A stretch of 64,000 nt of DNA, taken from contig NZ_JBMOUD010000013.1 in assembly GCF_049319665.1 (NCBI RefSeq), positions 1 to 64,000 of the forward strand, in the 5' to 3' direction. The translations under genes and the position numbers were made by a program. The DNA is from JBMOUD01 sp049319665 (GTDB lineage: Bacteria; Pseudomonadota; Gammaproteobacteria; Enterobacterales; Enterobacteriaceae). The notes beneath the pieces are model-generated. The model was not told where the DNA came from. It made no database searches and was given only the letters and a program-made list of their open reading frames with translations. Positions 25,231 through 35,342 of the stretch are shown here, piece after piece. Numbering within the stretch: the stretch's first letter is position 1; the number at the start of each line of letters is the position of its first letter.

Positions 25231-26280
25231 ATGAAATCAGAGACGATGTCCAAAAAAGACGATCTCGCCCTTGATAACGAATTAGACATTCGCGGTTTGT
25301 GTCGCTCATTATGGCGTGGTAAGTGGTGGATTGTCGGGATTGGCGCGGTGTTCGCGCTGGTGACTTTGCTCATCACCTTACTGATGACACCGGTCTGGAG
25401 TTCGCTGGCGGTGACTGATAAGCCAACGGTCAACAACCTCGGCTCGTATTTTTCTCAGGCCCAGTTTTTGCGTAATTTGGACACACGTAATGTACTGACG
25501 CCGACTGGCGATGGTCCGTCGATTTCTGATGATGCTTATAATGAATTTATCAAACAGTTAGGCGCTTACGATACCCGCCGCGATTTCTGGCTGAAAAGCT
25601 CATATTATCAGCAGCGCAAAGAAGGGAAGGCCACTGCAGACGCGACATTATTGGAGAAGCTTATCAATGATGTGCAATTTATTGCCCGCGACGACAAAAA
25701 GTTTCCCAACGACAGTATTAAACTCTCTGCCGAAGATGCAGCAGATGCCAATAACCTGCTGCGCGACTATGTCAATTTTGCCAGCGAGCGAGCGGCTAAG
25801 CATCTGACAGATGAAATTCAAGGTGCCTGGGCTGCCCGAACGCAATCCATGAAAGCACAAGTTAAACGCCAAGAGGCCGTTGCTGGAGCTATTTATCAGC
25901 GTGAGGTCAATGGCATTGAACAGGCGTTAAAAATTGCCCAGCAGCAAAAAATCGACCGTAGTATCACCGAAACCACAGCTCAAAACCTTTCTAATGCAGA
26001 TCTGTTTTTATTAGGTACGCCGATGTTGCAGGCACGTCTCGAATTGCTGCAAGCCAGCGGGCCGAGTTTTGATGTGGATTACGATCGTAATAAAGCCATG
26101 CTTGCTACCTTGAACGTTGGGCCAGTCTTAAATCCCAATTTTCAAACTTATCGCTACCTACGCACGCCAGAAGAACCGGTGAAAAGAGACAGCCCACGCC
26201 GGGTGTTCTTGATGGTGATGTGGGGAGTTGTGGGAGCGTTTATTGGTGCTGGAGTTGCGCTAACCCGTCGTCGTTATTGA
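25231..26280 (+). CDS. wzzE: ECA polysaccharide chain length regulator WzzE
   Basis: The 349-residue inner-membrane protein of the Wzz (PCP-1) family sets ECA chain length with WzyE. Two membrane segments flank a periplasmic domain: one near residues 30-50 (WWIVGIGAVFALVTLLITLL) and one near 325-345 ending RRRY. The proline-rich stretch before the second segment (LRTPEEPVKRDSPRR) is typical. ATG at 25231 is preferred to the TTG three codons before it. Second gene of the operon. Confidence 0.95.
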   Translation: MKSETMSKKDDLALDNELDIRGLCRSLWRGKWWIVGIGAVFALVTLLITLLMTPVWSSLAVTDKPTVNNLGSYFSQAQFLRNLDTRNVLTPTGDGPSISDDAYNEFIKQLGAYDTRRDFWLKSSYYQQRKEGKATADATLLEKLINDVQFIARDDKKFPNDSIKLSAEDAADANNLLRDYVNFASERAAKHLTDEIQGAWAARTQSMKAQVKRQEAVAGAIYQREVNGIEQALKIAQQQKIDRSITETTAQNLSNADLFLLGTPMLQARLELLQASGPSFDVDYDRNKAMLATLNVGPVLNPNFQTYRYLRTPEEPVKRDSPRRVFLMVMWGVVGAFIGAGVALTRRRY

Positions 26281-26390
26281 GATCAGCCAAGAGGCTGTGA
26301 ATTTACGCATGGCAGGGATAAATAAATGGGCATCGAAGAGTGCCCGACCTGCAGAGAATCTCTGTGCCTATCCGAATAAGCGAGATCGCT

Positions 26391-27509
26391 ATGAAGATAT
26401 TAACTATTTTTGGTACCAGACCTGAAGCCATCAAAATGGCGCCTTTGGTACATGCTTTGGCTCAGGATGAGGCCTTTGAATCAAAAGTCTGTGTGACTGC
26501 CCAACACCGAGAAATGCTAGATCAAGTTGTCCAGCTTTTTGCGATTAAGCCGGATTACGATTTAAATATTATGCAAGCTGGTCAAGGTTTGACGGAAATT
26601 ACCAGCCGTATTCTTCTCGGTCTTAAACCAGTTTTGGAAGAGTTTAAGCCCGACGTTGTATTGGTGCATGGCGATACCACTACTACGCTGGCCGCTAGTC
26701 TGGCCGCTTATTATCAACAGATTCCTATTGGCCATGTTGAAGCGGGGCTACGTACGGGGAATCTGCTTTCACCTTGGCCTGAAGAGGGAAACCGTTGTCT
26801 TACTGGACATTTGGCGGCCTGGCATTTTGCTCCCACTGAACTATCCCGGGCAAACTTACGACGTGAAGGTATTAACGACTCGGCGATTTTTGTTACCGGC
26901 AATACGGTGATCGATGCGCTGTTGTGGGTACGTAATCTGGTTAGCGAAGATAACGAACTTGCCGCTCGCTATCCTTTCATTGACCCACAGAAAAAGATGC
27001 TGCTGGTGACCGGTCATCGCCGTGAAAGCTTTGGCGGCGGTTTCGAACGTATTTGTCACGCCTTGGCGCAAATCGCCACGCAACACCCTGATTTACAAAT
27101 TGTCTATCCGGTACATCTCAACCCGAATGTCAGTGATCCTGTAAAACGGATTTTGCATGGCATTGATAATGTCATCCTGATCGAGCCACAGGATTACCTG
27201 CCATTTGTTTATCTGATGGATAAAGCAACGCTGATTTTAACTGACTCCGGCGGCGTACAGGAAGAGGCACCCTCGCTAGGTAAACCGGTGCTGGTAATGC
27301 GCGATACCACCGAACGACCTGAGGCGGTTGATGCGGGGACGGTACGGTTAGTCGGAACGAACACCGAAACGATTGTTAATGAAGTAAACAGGCTGCTGAC
27401 GGATTCACAAGCCTATCAAAGTATGAGCAGAGCGCATAACCCCTACGGTGATGGACAAGCTTGTAAACGCATTTTGGACGCATTAAAGACATATCGGAAA
27501 ATGTCATGA
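26391..27509 (+). CDS. wecB: UDP-GlcNAc 2-epimerase
   Basis: The 372-residue non-hydrolysing epimerase makes UDP-ManNAc, precursor of the ManNAcA residue of ECA. Motifs GTRPEAIKMAPLVHAL (N-terminus), VHGDTTTTLA and TDSGGVQEEAPSLG (C-terminal substrate site) are present. The ATG at 26391 begins MKILTIFGTRPE as in E. coli. It overlaps wecC by four bases. Confidence 0.97.
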   Translation: MKILTIFGTRPEAIKMAPLVHALAQDEAFESKVCVTAQHREMLDQVVQLFAIKPDYDLNIMQAGQGLTEITSRILLGLKPVLEEFKPDVVLVHGDTTTTLAASLAAYYQQIPIGHVEAGLRTGNLLSPWPEEGNRCLTGHLAAWHFAPTELSRANLRREGINDSAIFVTGNTVIDALLWVRNLVSEDNELAARYPFIDPQKKMLLVTGHRRESFGGGFERICHALAQIATQHPDLQIVYPVHLNPNVSDPVKRILHGIDNVILIEPQDYLPFVYLMDKATLILTDSGGVQEEAPSLGKPVLVMRDTTERPEAVDAGTVRLVGTNTETIVNEVNRLLTDSQAYQSMSRAHNPYGDGQACKRILDALKTYRKMS

Positions 27510-28768
27510 GTTTTGAAACTATCTCTGTGATCGGTTTGGGCTATATAGGGCTGCCAACGGCGGCCGCATTTGCCTCATGCCATAAAAAAGTGATTGGTGT
27601 TGATATCAACCAGCATGCGGTTGATATCATTAATCAAGGCGCCATTCATATCGTCGAGCCTGATCTCGATGTATTAGTTAAGCAAGGTGTCGAAAACGGT
27701 TTCCTGCGTGCGGTGACAACACCACAAGCGGCAGATGCTTTTTTAATTGCCGTACCGACGCCGTTTAAAGAACAACACCAGCCTGATTTGATTTTTGTAG
27801 AGCGTGCTGCCCGTTCGCTTGCTCCGGTGTTGAAAAAAGGTGACTTAGTCATTCTGGAATCGACCTCACCCGTTGGGACGACTGAACAGGTGGCTGAATG
27901 GCTCGCTCAGATGCGCCCAGACTTGACCTTCCCGCAACAGGCCGGTGAATCATCCGACATCAACATTGCTTACTGTCCCGAGCGCGTATTGCCGGGCAAG
28001 GTGATGGTTGAGCTGATGAAAAACGATCGGGTGATTGGCGGCATGACATCAGTATGCTCACAGCGGGCCTGTGCACTGTATAACCTGTTCTTGCAGGGTG
28101 AATGCATTATTACCAACTCCCGGACTGCCGAGATGTGCAAGCTAACGGAAAACAGCTTCCGTGATGTCAATATCGCTTTTGCCAATGAGCTGTCGCTTAT
28201 CTGTGATGCTCAAGGTATCGACGTATGGGAATTAATCCGCCTGGCTAACCGACATCCGCGTGTGAATATTTTACAGCCAGGGCCGGGTGTTGGTGGGCAC
28301 TGCATTGCAGTCGACCCTTGGTTTATTGTGGCGCAAAACCCTGATCTAGCCCGATTGATTCATACTGCGCGTGATGTCAACGACAGCAAACCATTCTGGG
28401 TGATGGACAAAGTGAAAGCTGCACTAGCAGACTGTTTGACGGTGAGCGGCAAACGGGCTGCGGATATCAAAATTGCCTGCTTTGGCTTGGCCTTTAAATC
28501 TAATATTGACGACTTACGTGAAAGCCCGGCAGTGGAAGTGACCAAACTTATTGCCGATTGGCACGCCGGGGAAACTTGGGCTGTCGAGCCTAACGTGCAG
28601 AAATTGCCCACTTCTCTGGCTAAAAAAGTGATATTGAAAGGTCTCACCGAGGCGTTAGAACATGCCGATCTGCTGGTGATGTTGGTCGATCATACGGATT
28701 TCAAACTGATTCCAAGGGATCAGATTACCCAGAAATGGATCATTGATACCAAAGGTGTCTGGCAATAG
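27506..28768 (+). CDS. wecC: UDP-ManNAc dehydrogenase
   Basis: The 420-residue NAD-dependent enzyme oxidises UDP-ManNAc to UDP-ManNAcA. The dinucleotide-binding motif is GLGYIGLPTAAAFA near residue 9, and the catalytic region includes PGPGVGGHCIAVDP with the nucleophilic cysteine. It overlaps wecB by ATGA. In E. coli rffG and rffH follow; here the wecD start is only 27 bases away. Confidence 0.97.
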   Translation: MSFETISVIGLGYIGLPTAAAFASCHKKVIGVDINQHAVDIINQGAIHIVEPDLDVLVKQGVENGFLRAVTTPQAADAFLIAVPTPFKEQHQPDLIFVERAARSLAPVLKKGDLVILESTSPVGTTEQVAEWLAQMRPDLTFPQQAGESSDINIAYCPERVLPGKVMVELMKNDRVIGGMTSVCSQRACALYNLFLQGECIITNSRTAEMCKLTENSFRDVNIAFANELSLICDAQGIDVWELIRLANRHPRVNILQPGPGVGGHCIAVDPWFIVAQNPDLARLIHTARDVNDSKPFWVMDKVKAALADCLTVSGKRAADIKIACFGLAFKSNIDDLRESPAVEVTKLIADWHAGETWAVEPNVQKLPTSLAKKVILKGLTEALEHADLLVMLVDHTDFKLIPRDQITQKWIIDTKGVWQ

Positions 28769-28795
28769 TTTGCCGCCAGAGTGGGGGAACATCTG

Positions 28796-29503
28796 ATGAG
28801 TGTGCATGGTAATTTGCAGCCCCTCTCTTGGGAGAGCGAATTCTTTGGCCTGCAGACGGCAAAACTGCAGCTGGCATCTGAAGCTCCTTTGATTACAGAG
28901 GCCATGTTGGCATGCCATGCATTGGTACAAGCTAAAGTGCCCGCTGCTAATGTCGCTCAACTTGATGCTTTATCTCAACTTGGTTTTCAATTCGTAGAAG
29001 GTGAAATGGATTGCTGTCTGGCGATAACAGCGCAGGATGGCTTACCCGCTGTACCGCAGAGATGGCGTGTTGCCAATACGGACAGCCTAGACTCGGTTCG
29101 TGATATTGCCAGAGGCGCTTTCTCGTTAAGCCGTTTTCGCTCGCCTTGGTATCAACCTGGTGATAGCGGCCGTTTTTACACGCTGTGGGCTGAAAAAGCC
29201 ATTCTTGGTACCTTTGACACACATTGCTTAGTCATTCAGGGCACCGACGCCCAACCGCTGGGTTTTGTGACTTTGCGCAGTATTGCGCCGGGTGAAGCGC
29301 GCATTGGTTTATTAGCCGTGCGGCCGGATAGTACTGGGCAGGGTGTCGGAAAAAAATTGATGATTGCCGCACGGCAATGGTGCGCTCAGCAGGCAATTTC
29401 ACGGTTATACGTCGCGACCCAAAGCAGCAATATCGCTGCGCTCAACCTTTATCTGGCAAGCGGTGCAAAGCTTGTCAGCTCGGCTTACTGGCTCTACAGG
29501 TAA
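28796..29503 (+). CDS. wecD: TDP-Fuc4N N-acetyltransferase WecD
   Basis: The 235-residue GNAT protein acetylates TDP-4-amino-4,6-dideoxygalactose to TDP-Fuc4NAc for ECA. The acetyl-CoA region LAVRPDSTGQGVGKKLM lies near residue 180, and the C-terminal SAYWLYR is as in E. coli. GGGGGA seven bases upstream supports the ATG at 28796. It is about 10 residues longer than the E. coli protein. Confidence 0.93.
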   Translation: MSVHGNLQPLSWESEFFGLQTAKLQLASEAPLITEAMLACHALVQAKVPAANVAQLDALSQLGFQFVEGEMDCCLAITAQDGLPAVPQRWRVANTDSLDSVRDIARGAFSLSRFRSPWYQPGDSGRFYTLWAEKAILGTFDTHCLVIQGTDAQPLGFVTLRSIAPGEARIGLLAVRPDSTGQGVGKKLMIAARQWCAQQAISRLYVATQSSNIAALNLYLASGAKLVSSAYWLYR

Positions 29504-29508
29504 ATCTT

Positions 29509-30639
29509 ATGATCCCGTTTAATGCACCGCCCGTTGTTGGCTCCGAAATCGACTATATGCAGGCGGCGATGGCAAGTGGCAAATTATGCGGCGATGGTGG
29601 TTTTACGCGCCGTTGCCAGCAATGGTTTGAGAAAAACTTTCGTAGTGCAAAAGTGTTATTAACACCTTCCTGTACCGCCTCGTTAGAGATGGCGGCGCTG
29701 TTGCTTGATATTAAAGACGGCGATGAAGTGATCATGCCCAGCTACACCTTTGTCTCTACTGCGAACGCCTTTGTGCTGCGCGGAGCTAAGGTTGTTTTTG
29801 TTGATATTCGTCCCGATACGTTAAATATCGATGAAACCTTGATTGAAGCGGCGATCACCGATAAAACCCGTGCCATCGTGCCGGTGCACTACGCGGGCGT
29901 TGCCTGTGAGATGGATGTCATTATGGCGCTTGCAGAAAAATACCATCTGTTTGTGGTGGAAGATGCCGCGCAAGGTGTGATGTCGACCTATAAGGGTAAA
30001 GCGCTGGGCACTATTGGTCATATTGGCTGTTTCAGTTTTCACGAGACCAAAAATTACACCGCCGGTGGTGAAGGTGGGGCAACGCTGATTAATGATCCTG
30101 CGCTGATCGACCGTGCAGAAGTCATTCGTGAAAAAGGCACCAATCGTAGTCAATTTTTCCGCGGTCAGGTTGATAAATATACATGGCGGGATATTGGTTC
30201 CAGCTACCTGATGTCAGATCTGCAAGCCGCCTACCTTTGGGCACAGCTAGAAGTCGCAAACGAGATTAATCAGCGCCGCTTGGCTTTATGGCAACAATAC
30301 TATTCTGCTTTCGCGCCGTTGCAAAATGCCGGGCATCTTGAGCTGCCACGCGTGCCCGCTGAATGTGTGCAAAACGCCCATATGTTTTACATTAAATTGG
30401 CTGATATCGAACAGCGTGATGCCTTAATCCGTTACATGAAAGAGGCGGAGATTTTGACGGTGTTCCATTATATCCCGCTACATAGCTCCCCGGCGGGTGA
30501 ATCTTTTGGACGCTTTGCCGGTGAAGACCGCTTTACCACGCAAGAGAGTGAACGTCTGGTGCGCTTACCATTGTTTTATAATATGGACGATATCACGCAA
30601 AAAACAGTGATCGCCACGTTGCAAAGCTTCTTCGCCTGA
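29509..30639 (+). CDS. wecE: TDP-4-oxo-6-deoxyglucose aminotransferase WecE
   Basis: The 376-residue DegT/DnrJ-type PLP enzyme makes TDP-Fuc4N from TDP-4-keto-6-deoxyglucose. The PLP lysine is K181 in SFHETKNYTAGG. Length equals E. coli WecE. It starts five bases after wecD; an in-frame upstream start lies inside wecD and is rejected. Its substrate normally comes from RffH and RffG, which are not encoded in this cluster. Confidence 0.97.
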   Translation: MIPFNAPPVVGSEIDYMQAAMASGKLCGDGGFTRRCQQWFEKNFRSAKVLLTPSCTASLEMAALLLDIKDGDEVIMPSYTFVSTANAFVLRGAKVVFVDIRPDTLNIDETLIEAAITDKTRAIVPVHYAGVACEMDVIMALAEKYHLFVVEDAAQGVMSTYKGKALGTIGHIGCFSFHETKNYTAGGEGGATLINDPALIDRAEVIREKGTNRSQFFRGQVDKYTWRDIGSSYLMSDLQAAYLWAQLEVANEINQRRLALWQQYYSAFAPLQNAGHLELPRVPAECVQNAHMFYIKLADIEQRDALIRYMKEAEILTVFHYIPLHSSPAGESFGRFAGEDRFTTQESERLVRLPLFYNMDDITQKTVIATLQSFFA

Positions 30640-30640
30640 T

Positions 30641-31891
30641 ATGTCACTTGCTAAAGCCTCTATTTGGACCGCTGGCTCGACGCTAATTAAAATTGGCGCT
30701 GGTTTGCTGGTGGTCAAATTGCTTGCCGTTAGTTTTGGTCCGGATGGTGTTGGTCAAGCGGGAAACTTCCGCCAATTGGTCACCGTGTTGGGCGTACTTT
30801 CTGGTGCCGGGATATTTAATGGTGTCACTAAGTATGTTGCTGAGTATCAGCACCAACCCGATCGCTTAAAAGCAGTACTTGGCACCGCTTCAACGCTGAT
30901 TCTGGGATTTTCCTCGCTGCTGGCGGTCATTTTTCTGCTGGCGGCAGCGCCAATTAGCGAGGCGTTATTTGGGCATGACCGCTACCAGTCGATAGTGCGT
31001 GCGGTTGCATTAATCCAGATGGGTATAGCTTATGCCAACTTTTTCCAGGCGATCCTCAAAGGGTATCGCGATGCGATGGGGAATGCGCTGGCAGTCATTG
31101 GCGGTAGCCTGATTGGCTTACTGGCTTATCTATTGTGTTTCTGGCTGGGTGGATATGTTGGTGCATTGGCGGGATTAGCATTGGTGCCAGCGCTAGCGTT
31201 ATTGCCGGCTGGGGCCATCTTGCTACGCAAGCAAGCTTTTCCACTGCATTATCTTGCCCTACGTTGGGATGCGTTGCTGGCCAGCCACTTTGCTAAGTTT
31301 ACGCTGATGGCGCTGATTACCTCGGTCACATTGCCGGTGGCCTATATCATGATGCGTAACCAGCTGGCCGCGCATTATGGCTGGCAGGCAGTGGGGATTT
31401 GGCAGGGCGTCAGCAGCATTTCCGACGCGTATTTGCAGTTTATCACCGCTTCTTTTAGCGTCTATCTGTTACCGACGTTAGCGCGGCTTACTGATAAACA
31501 GGCCATTTCACGTGAAATCATCAAGTCATTAAAATTTGTTCTGCCGGTCGTTGCCGCCGCGAGCTTTACCGTATGGTTGTTGAGAGATTTTGCTATTTGG
31601 TTACTGTTTTCTAAGCAGTTTGTGGCAATGCGTGATCTCTTTGCCTGGCAACTAGTCGGGGATGTGCTAAAGGTCAGTTCTTATATCTTTGGTTACCTGG
31701 TAATTGCGAAGGCATCACTGCGTTTTTATCTCTTAACTGAACTGAGCCAGTTTGCATTGCTCAGCGGTTTTTCTCATTGGCTTATCCCTTTGCATGGTTC
31801 ATTGGGCGCGGCCCAAGCCTATATGGCGACCTATATTATTTACTTCGCCCTGTGTTGCACCGTATTTGTTATTTATCGTAGACGAGCATGA
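30641..31891 (+). CDS. wzxE: ECA lipid III flippase WzxE
   Basis: The 416-residue membrane protein of the MOP/polysaccharide flippase family moves the ECA trisaccharide lipid across the inner membrane. About 12 hydrophobic segments are visible; the N-terminus MSLAKASIWTAGSTLIKIGA is typical. It starts two bases after the wecE stop and overlaps wecF by four bases. Confidence 0.95.
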   Translation: MSLAKASIWTAGSTLIKIGAGLLVVKLLAVSFGPDGVGQAGNFRQLVTVLGVLSGAGIFNGVTKYVAEYQHQPDRLKAVLGTASTLILGFSSLLAVIFLLAAAPISEALFGHDRYQSIVRAVALIQMGIAYANFFQAILKGYRDAMGNALAVIGGSLIGLLAYLLCFWLGGYVGALAGLALVPALALLPAGAILLRKQAFPLHYLALRWDALLASHFAKFTLMALITSVTLPVAYIMMRNQLAAHYGWQAVGIWQGVSSISDAYLQFITASFSVYLLPTLARLTDKQAISREIIKSLKFVLPVVAAASFTVWLLRDFAIWLLFSKQFVAMRDLFAWQLVGDVLKVSSYIFGYLVIAKASLRFYLLTELSQFALLSGFSHWLIPLHGSLGAAQAYMATYIIYFALCCTVFVIYRRRA

Positions 31892-32973
31892 CAACCCTGA
31901 TTCACGTATTGGGATCTGATATCCCACACCATAATATGACTGTGCTGCGCTTCTTTAATGATGTGCTGGCCTCTTACGTGCCGATTGAGCAACTAGGGCG
32001 CTTTATGGTAGTTAGTCGCGACCCAGCGGCGTTTGATGCTTTCAATGAACTCAAGATTGAAATCGCGGCGGATAAAGCCACATTGGCGCAAGCGGTTATT
32101 GCACTCGCGCGCGAAGATCGCAGCCGTCGCTTTCTGTTTCACGGTCAATTTAATCCCGGTTTATGGCTGGCCTTACTGACGGGCAAGATTAAGCGCGACC
32201 AATTTTACTGGCATATTTGGGGCGCGGATCTTTATGAAACCGCCTCGAGTATGAAATATCGACTCTTCTATCTATTGCGGCGTTTCGCGCAGAAACGTGT
32301 GGGGCACGTTTTTGCCACGCACGGTGATTTAAGCTACTTTCATCGGCGGCATCCTAATGTAGCGTCATCATTACTCTATTTTCCGACGCGTATGGACCCG
32401 GCGTTAACTCTGCCTGCTACTACGCCTGCGCCACAGGGGAAAATGAGGGTGCTGGTGGGTAACTCAGGTGATGCCAGCAATCGTCATCTGGAAGCATTGC
32501 GTACATTACATCAGCAGTTTGGTGCTGATATCCAAGTGATCTTGCCGATGGGCTATCCGCAGAATAATCAGGCTTATATCGAACAAGTTAGGGCCGAAGC
32601 GTTACGGCTTTTCCCTGTTGAAAACGTGCGCTTATTGGTTGATTCGATGGCCTTTGATGACTATCTGGCGATGTTGCGTACCTGCTCATTAGGTTACTTT
32701 ATCTTTGACCGTCAGCAGGGAATCGGCACCTTGTGCTTACTTATCCAGTTTGCTGTCCCTTTTGTTATTAGTCGGCACAACCCGTTTTGGGAAGATTTGG
32801 CTGAGCAGCATTTACCCGTGTTGTTTTATGGTGATGAGCTTAATATAGCGACGGTTAACGAAGCGCGTCGTCAAATGCTCAGTTGCGATCGCCACAATAT
32901 TGATTTCTTCAACCCTAACTATATCAAGGGTTGGCAGCAAGCGTTGGCTCGCATAGCAGGAGAGCCATCATGA
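31888..32973 (+). CDS. wecF: TDP-Fuc4NAc:lipid II Fuc4NAc transferase WecF
   Basis: The 361-residue glycosyltransferase (GT56) adds Fuc4NAc to ECA lipid II to give lipid III. The start MTTLIHVLGSDIPHHNMTVL and the central FYWHIWGADLYE match the family. The ATGA overlap on both sides (with wzxE and wzyE) shows tight operon packing. Confidence 0.95.
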   Translation: MTTLIHVLGSDIPHHNMTVLRFFNDVLASYVPIEQLGRFMVVSRDPAAFDAFNELKIEIAADKATLAQAVIALAREDRSRRFLFHGQFNPGLWLALLTGKIKRDQFYWHIWGADLYETASSMKYRLFYLLRRFAQKRVGHVFATHGDLSYFHRRHPNVASSLLYFPTRMDPALTLPATTPAPQGKMRVLVGNSGDASNRHLEALRTLHQQFGADIQVILPMGYPQNNQAYIEQVRAEALRLFPVENVRLLVDSMAFDDYLAMLRTCSLGYFIFDRQQGIGTLCLLIQFAVPFVISRHNPFWEDLAEQHLPVLFYGDELNIATVNEARRQMLSCDRHNIDFFNPNYIKGWQQALARIAGEPS

Positions 32974-34346
32974 CCTTAGCCCAGCTAGGTGGGATGAGCG
33001 CAGTGTATGTGCTTTCCCTGCTGTTTATTCTAACGTTAACCTACATTGAGTTTCGCCGTGTGCGTTTTAATTTCAATGTGTTTTTCTCTGTGCTTTATCT
33101 GCTGACCTTCTATTTTGGTTTTCCTCTGACTTGTATTCTCGTTTTCCAGTTTGATGTTACCGTGGTGCCGGTCAGTTATTTACTGCAAGCGATGCTGGCC
33201 TCGACTTGTTTCTACGGTATCTATTATGTTTGTTATAAAACACGGCTACGACGTAAGCGCGTCGGTCCGGCGCGTGAAATATTCAGCATGAATAGAGTCG
33301 AGACGCATCTTACCTGGATGTTAATGGCACTTATTGCCATCGTGACTGTGGCTATTTTCTTTATGAATAACGGTTTTTTGTTGTTCAAATTGACCTCATA
33401 TAGCCAGATATTTTCCAGTAATGTTTCTGGAGTCGCGCTCAAACGTTTCTTCTATTTCTTTATTCCCGCGATGTTGGTGGTTTATTTTCTACGTCAGGAT
33501 GGGAAAAGCTGGCTACTGTTTTTGGTCACTACCGTCGCATTCGGTGTACTGACTTATGTCATTGTCGGCGGTACCCGCGCCAATATTATTATTGCCTTTG
33601 CTCTGTTCTTGTTTATCGGCATGATCCGCGGCTGGATAACGTTGTGGATGTTAGCTATTGCCGGCGTACTGGGCGTTGTAGGGATGTTCTGGCTGGCGTT
33701 AAAACGTTATAACCTCAATGTGAGCGGCGCTGAAGCATTTTATACATTCTTGTATTTGACCCGTGATACGTTTTCGCCGTGGGAGAATCTTGGCCTATTA
33801 CTACAAAATTACGACAAGATTAGTTTCCAGGGATTGGCACCTATTATCCGTGACTTTTACGTGTTCATCCCTAGCTGGTTATGGCCAGGTAGACCAAGTG
33901 CCATCATGAATACCGGTAACTACTTCACGTGGGATGTATTGGATAATCATTCGGGATTGGCAATATCCCCGACACTGATTGGGTCACTGTTAGTGATGGG
34001 CGGAGTGTGGTTTATTCCGTTGGGTGCAGTGGCAGTTGGATTGATAATTAAGTGGTTTGATTGGCTTTATGAACAGGGGAAATCCGAACGTAACCCTTAC
34101 AAAGCGGCAATTTTACACGGCTTTTGTTTCGGGGCGGTGTTTAATATTATTGTGCTAGCGCGTGAGGGTGTGGATTCTTTCTTTTCACGAGTGATTTTTT
34201 TTGGTGTGGTGTTTGGTACCTGCCTGGTACTGGCAAAACTCCTGTACTGGCTATTCGATTGCGCTGGTTTGATTAAATTGAGATCTTCAAAATCTCATCA
34301 AACTGCGCAAGTAGAAAGGACGCCTATAGATAGCCCGGAGTCATAG
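32970..34346 (+). CDS. wzyE: ECA polymerase WzyE
   Basis: The 458-residue polytopic membrane protein (about 11 hydrophobic segments) polymerises ECA repeat units in the periplasm with WzzE. Conserved parts include the stretch around FEFRRVRFNFN-like residues 25-35, VGGTRANIIIAFALF and FYVFIPSWLWPGRPS. The ATG at 32970 overlaps the wecF stop; the longer in-frame form begins inside wecF. The last 25 residues are polar and differ from E. coli. Confidence 0.95.
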   Translation: MTLAQLGGMSAVYVLSLLFILTLTYIEFRRVRFNFNVFFSVLYLLTFYFGFPLTCILVFQFDVTVVPVSYLLQAMLASTCFYGIYYVCYKTRLRRKRVGPAREIFSMNRVETHLTWMLMALIAIVTVAIFFMNNGFLLFKLTSYSQIFSSNVSGVALKRFFYFFIPAMLVVYFLRQDGKSWLLFLVTTVAFGVLTYVIVGGTRANIIIAFALFLFIGMIRGWITLWMLAIAGVLGVVGMFWLALKRYNLNVSGAEAFYTFLYLTRDTFSPWENLGLLLQNYDKISFQGLAPIIRDFYVFIPSWLWPGRPSAIMNTGNYFTWDVLDNHSGLAISPTLIGSLLVMGGVWFIPLGAVAVGLIIKWFDWLYEQGKSERNPYKAAILHGFCFGAVFNIIVLAREGVDSFFSRVIFFGVVFGTCLVLAKLLYWLFDCAGLIKLRSSKSHQTAQVERTPIDSPES

Positions 34347-34351
34347 TAATA

Positions 34352-35089
34352 ATGCATTCAGAACATATTCCTAAATATAAAATACGCGGGATCGATTTAT
34401 GGGGATTCCGCTCAATGGCACAACTTCTCGATTATTTATTTACTGGGAGAAAAACTAAAACTGGCATTTTGGTGGCAATGAATGCTGAAAAAGTGCTCAC
34501 CATTGAGCGTGATGCGCAGTTGCGGACGTTAATTGACGACGCTGACTATAAATATGCCGATGGCATCAGTATCGTACGTTCTATTCGCCGTAAATATCCC
34601 GAGTCACAGGTTGACCGTATTGCTGGTGCGGATTTATGGGAAGCCATAATGGAGCGAGCAGGCAGGGAAAATGCGCCAGTTTTTCTAGTCGGTGGTCGCC
34701 AAGCTGTGCTGGATCGTACTATTGAACTATTAAGAGCACGTTGGAATGTAAATATCGTCGGTAGCCAGGATGGTTATTTCACGCCTGAACAGCGTACTGC
34801 GGTCTGCGAGCGGATTAAATCAAGCGGTGCCGCTATTGTGACTGTCGCAATGGGTTCTCCACGCCAGGAGTTACTGATGCGTGATTGCCGCCAGTTATAT
34901 CCTGAAGCGCTATATATGGGCGTGGGTGGCACCTATGATGTTTTTGTTGGCGAAGTGAAACGTGCACCTAAAGTCTGGCAAAAATGGGGAGTAGAGTGGC
35001 TTTACCGCCTAATACATCAGCCCAGCCGTTTGCCACGTCAGCTGAAATTACTCAAATATCTATTTTATCATTACACCCGCCAACTTTAA
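34352..35089 (+). CDS. wecG: UDP-ManNAcA transferase WecG
   Basis: The 245-residue GT26 (WecG/TagA/CpsF) enzyme adds ManNAcA to lipid I to form ECA lipid II. Family motifs NAEKVLTIERD, YADGISIVRSIRR and GVGGTYDVFVGEVKRAPKVW are present. It ends the wec operon, five bases after wzyE. Confidence 0.97.
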   Translation: MHSEHIPKYKIRGIDLWGFRSMAQLLDYLFTGRKTKTGILVAMNAEKVLTIERDAQLRTLIDDADYKYADGISIVRSIRRKYPESQVDRIAGADLWEAIMERAGRENAPVFLVGGRQAVLDRTIELLRARWNVNIVGSQDGYFTPEQRTAVCERIKSSGAAIVTVAMGSPRQELLMRDCRQLYPEALYMGVGGTYDVFVGEVKRAPKVWQKWGVEWLYRLIHQPSRLPRQLKLLKYLFYHYTRQL

Positions 35090-35110
35090 TTCTATCTTCT
35101 CTATCCAATT

Positions 35111-35166
35111 AATTTTGAGATGCAGGCAGGCGGCTAAGCCTCCTGCAACCTGCAATATGACGGGTA
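35111..35166. repeat. Short ERIC-type element, internally deleted
   Basis: The left end TTTTGAGATGCAGGCAGGCG resembles one ERIC terminus, and the right end CCTGCAACCTGCAATATGACGGGTA-like bases resemble the other, with the conserved central part missing. GCAGGCGGC-TAA-GCCTCCTGC (35126-35146) makes a hairpin. It lies just after wecG and could stabilise or end the wec transcript. The assignment rests on remembered ERIC consensus. Confidence 0.5.
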
Positions 35167-35342
35167 CAGGCATTGATCTTTGAAATAATGCACCGATGCT
35201 AAAACTCCGCAGAATCTGCTGTATTTCTCAGTTTTGACTATTGAATTGTTCAATATGTGGTCAGCTCGTCATGTTTTTACATTGTGGTTTGCAACTCACT
35301 ATGAAATGCGGAAACATAGCCGCCGAAAATCTACTATTGCAC

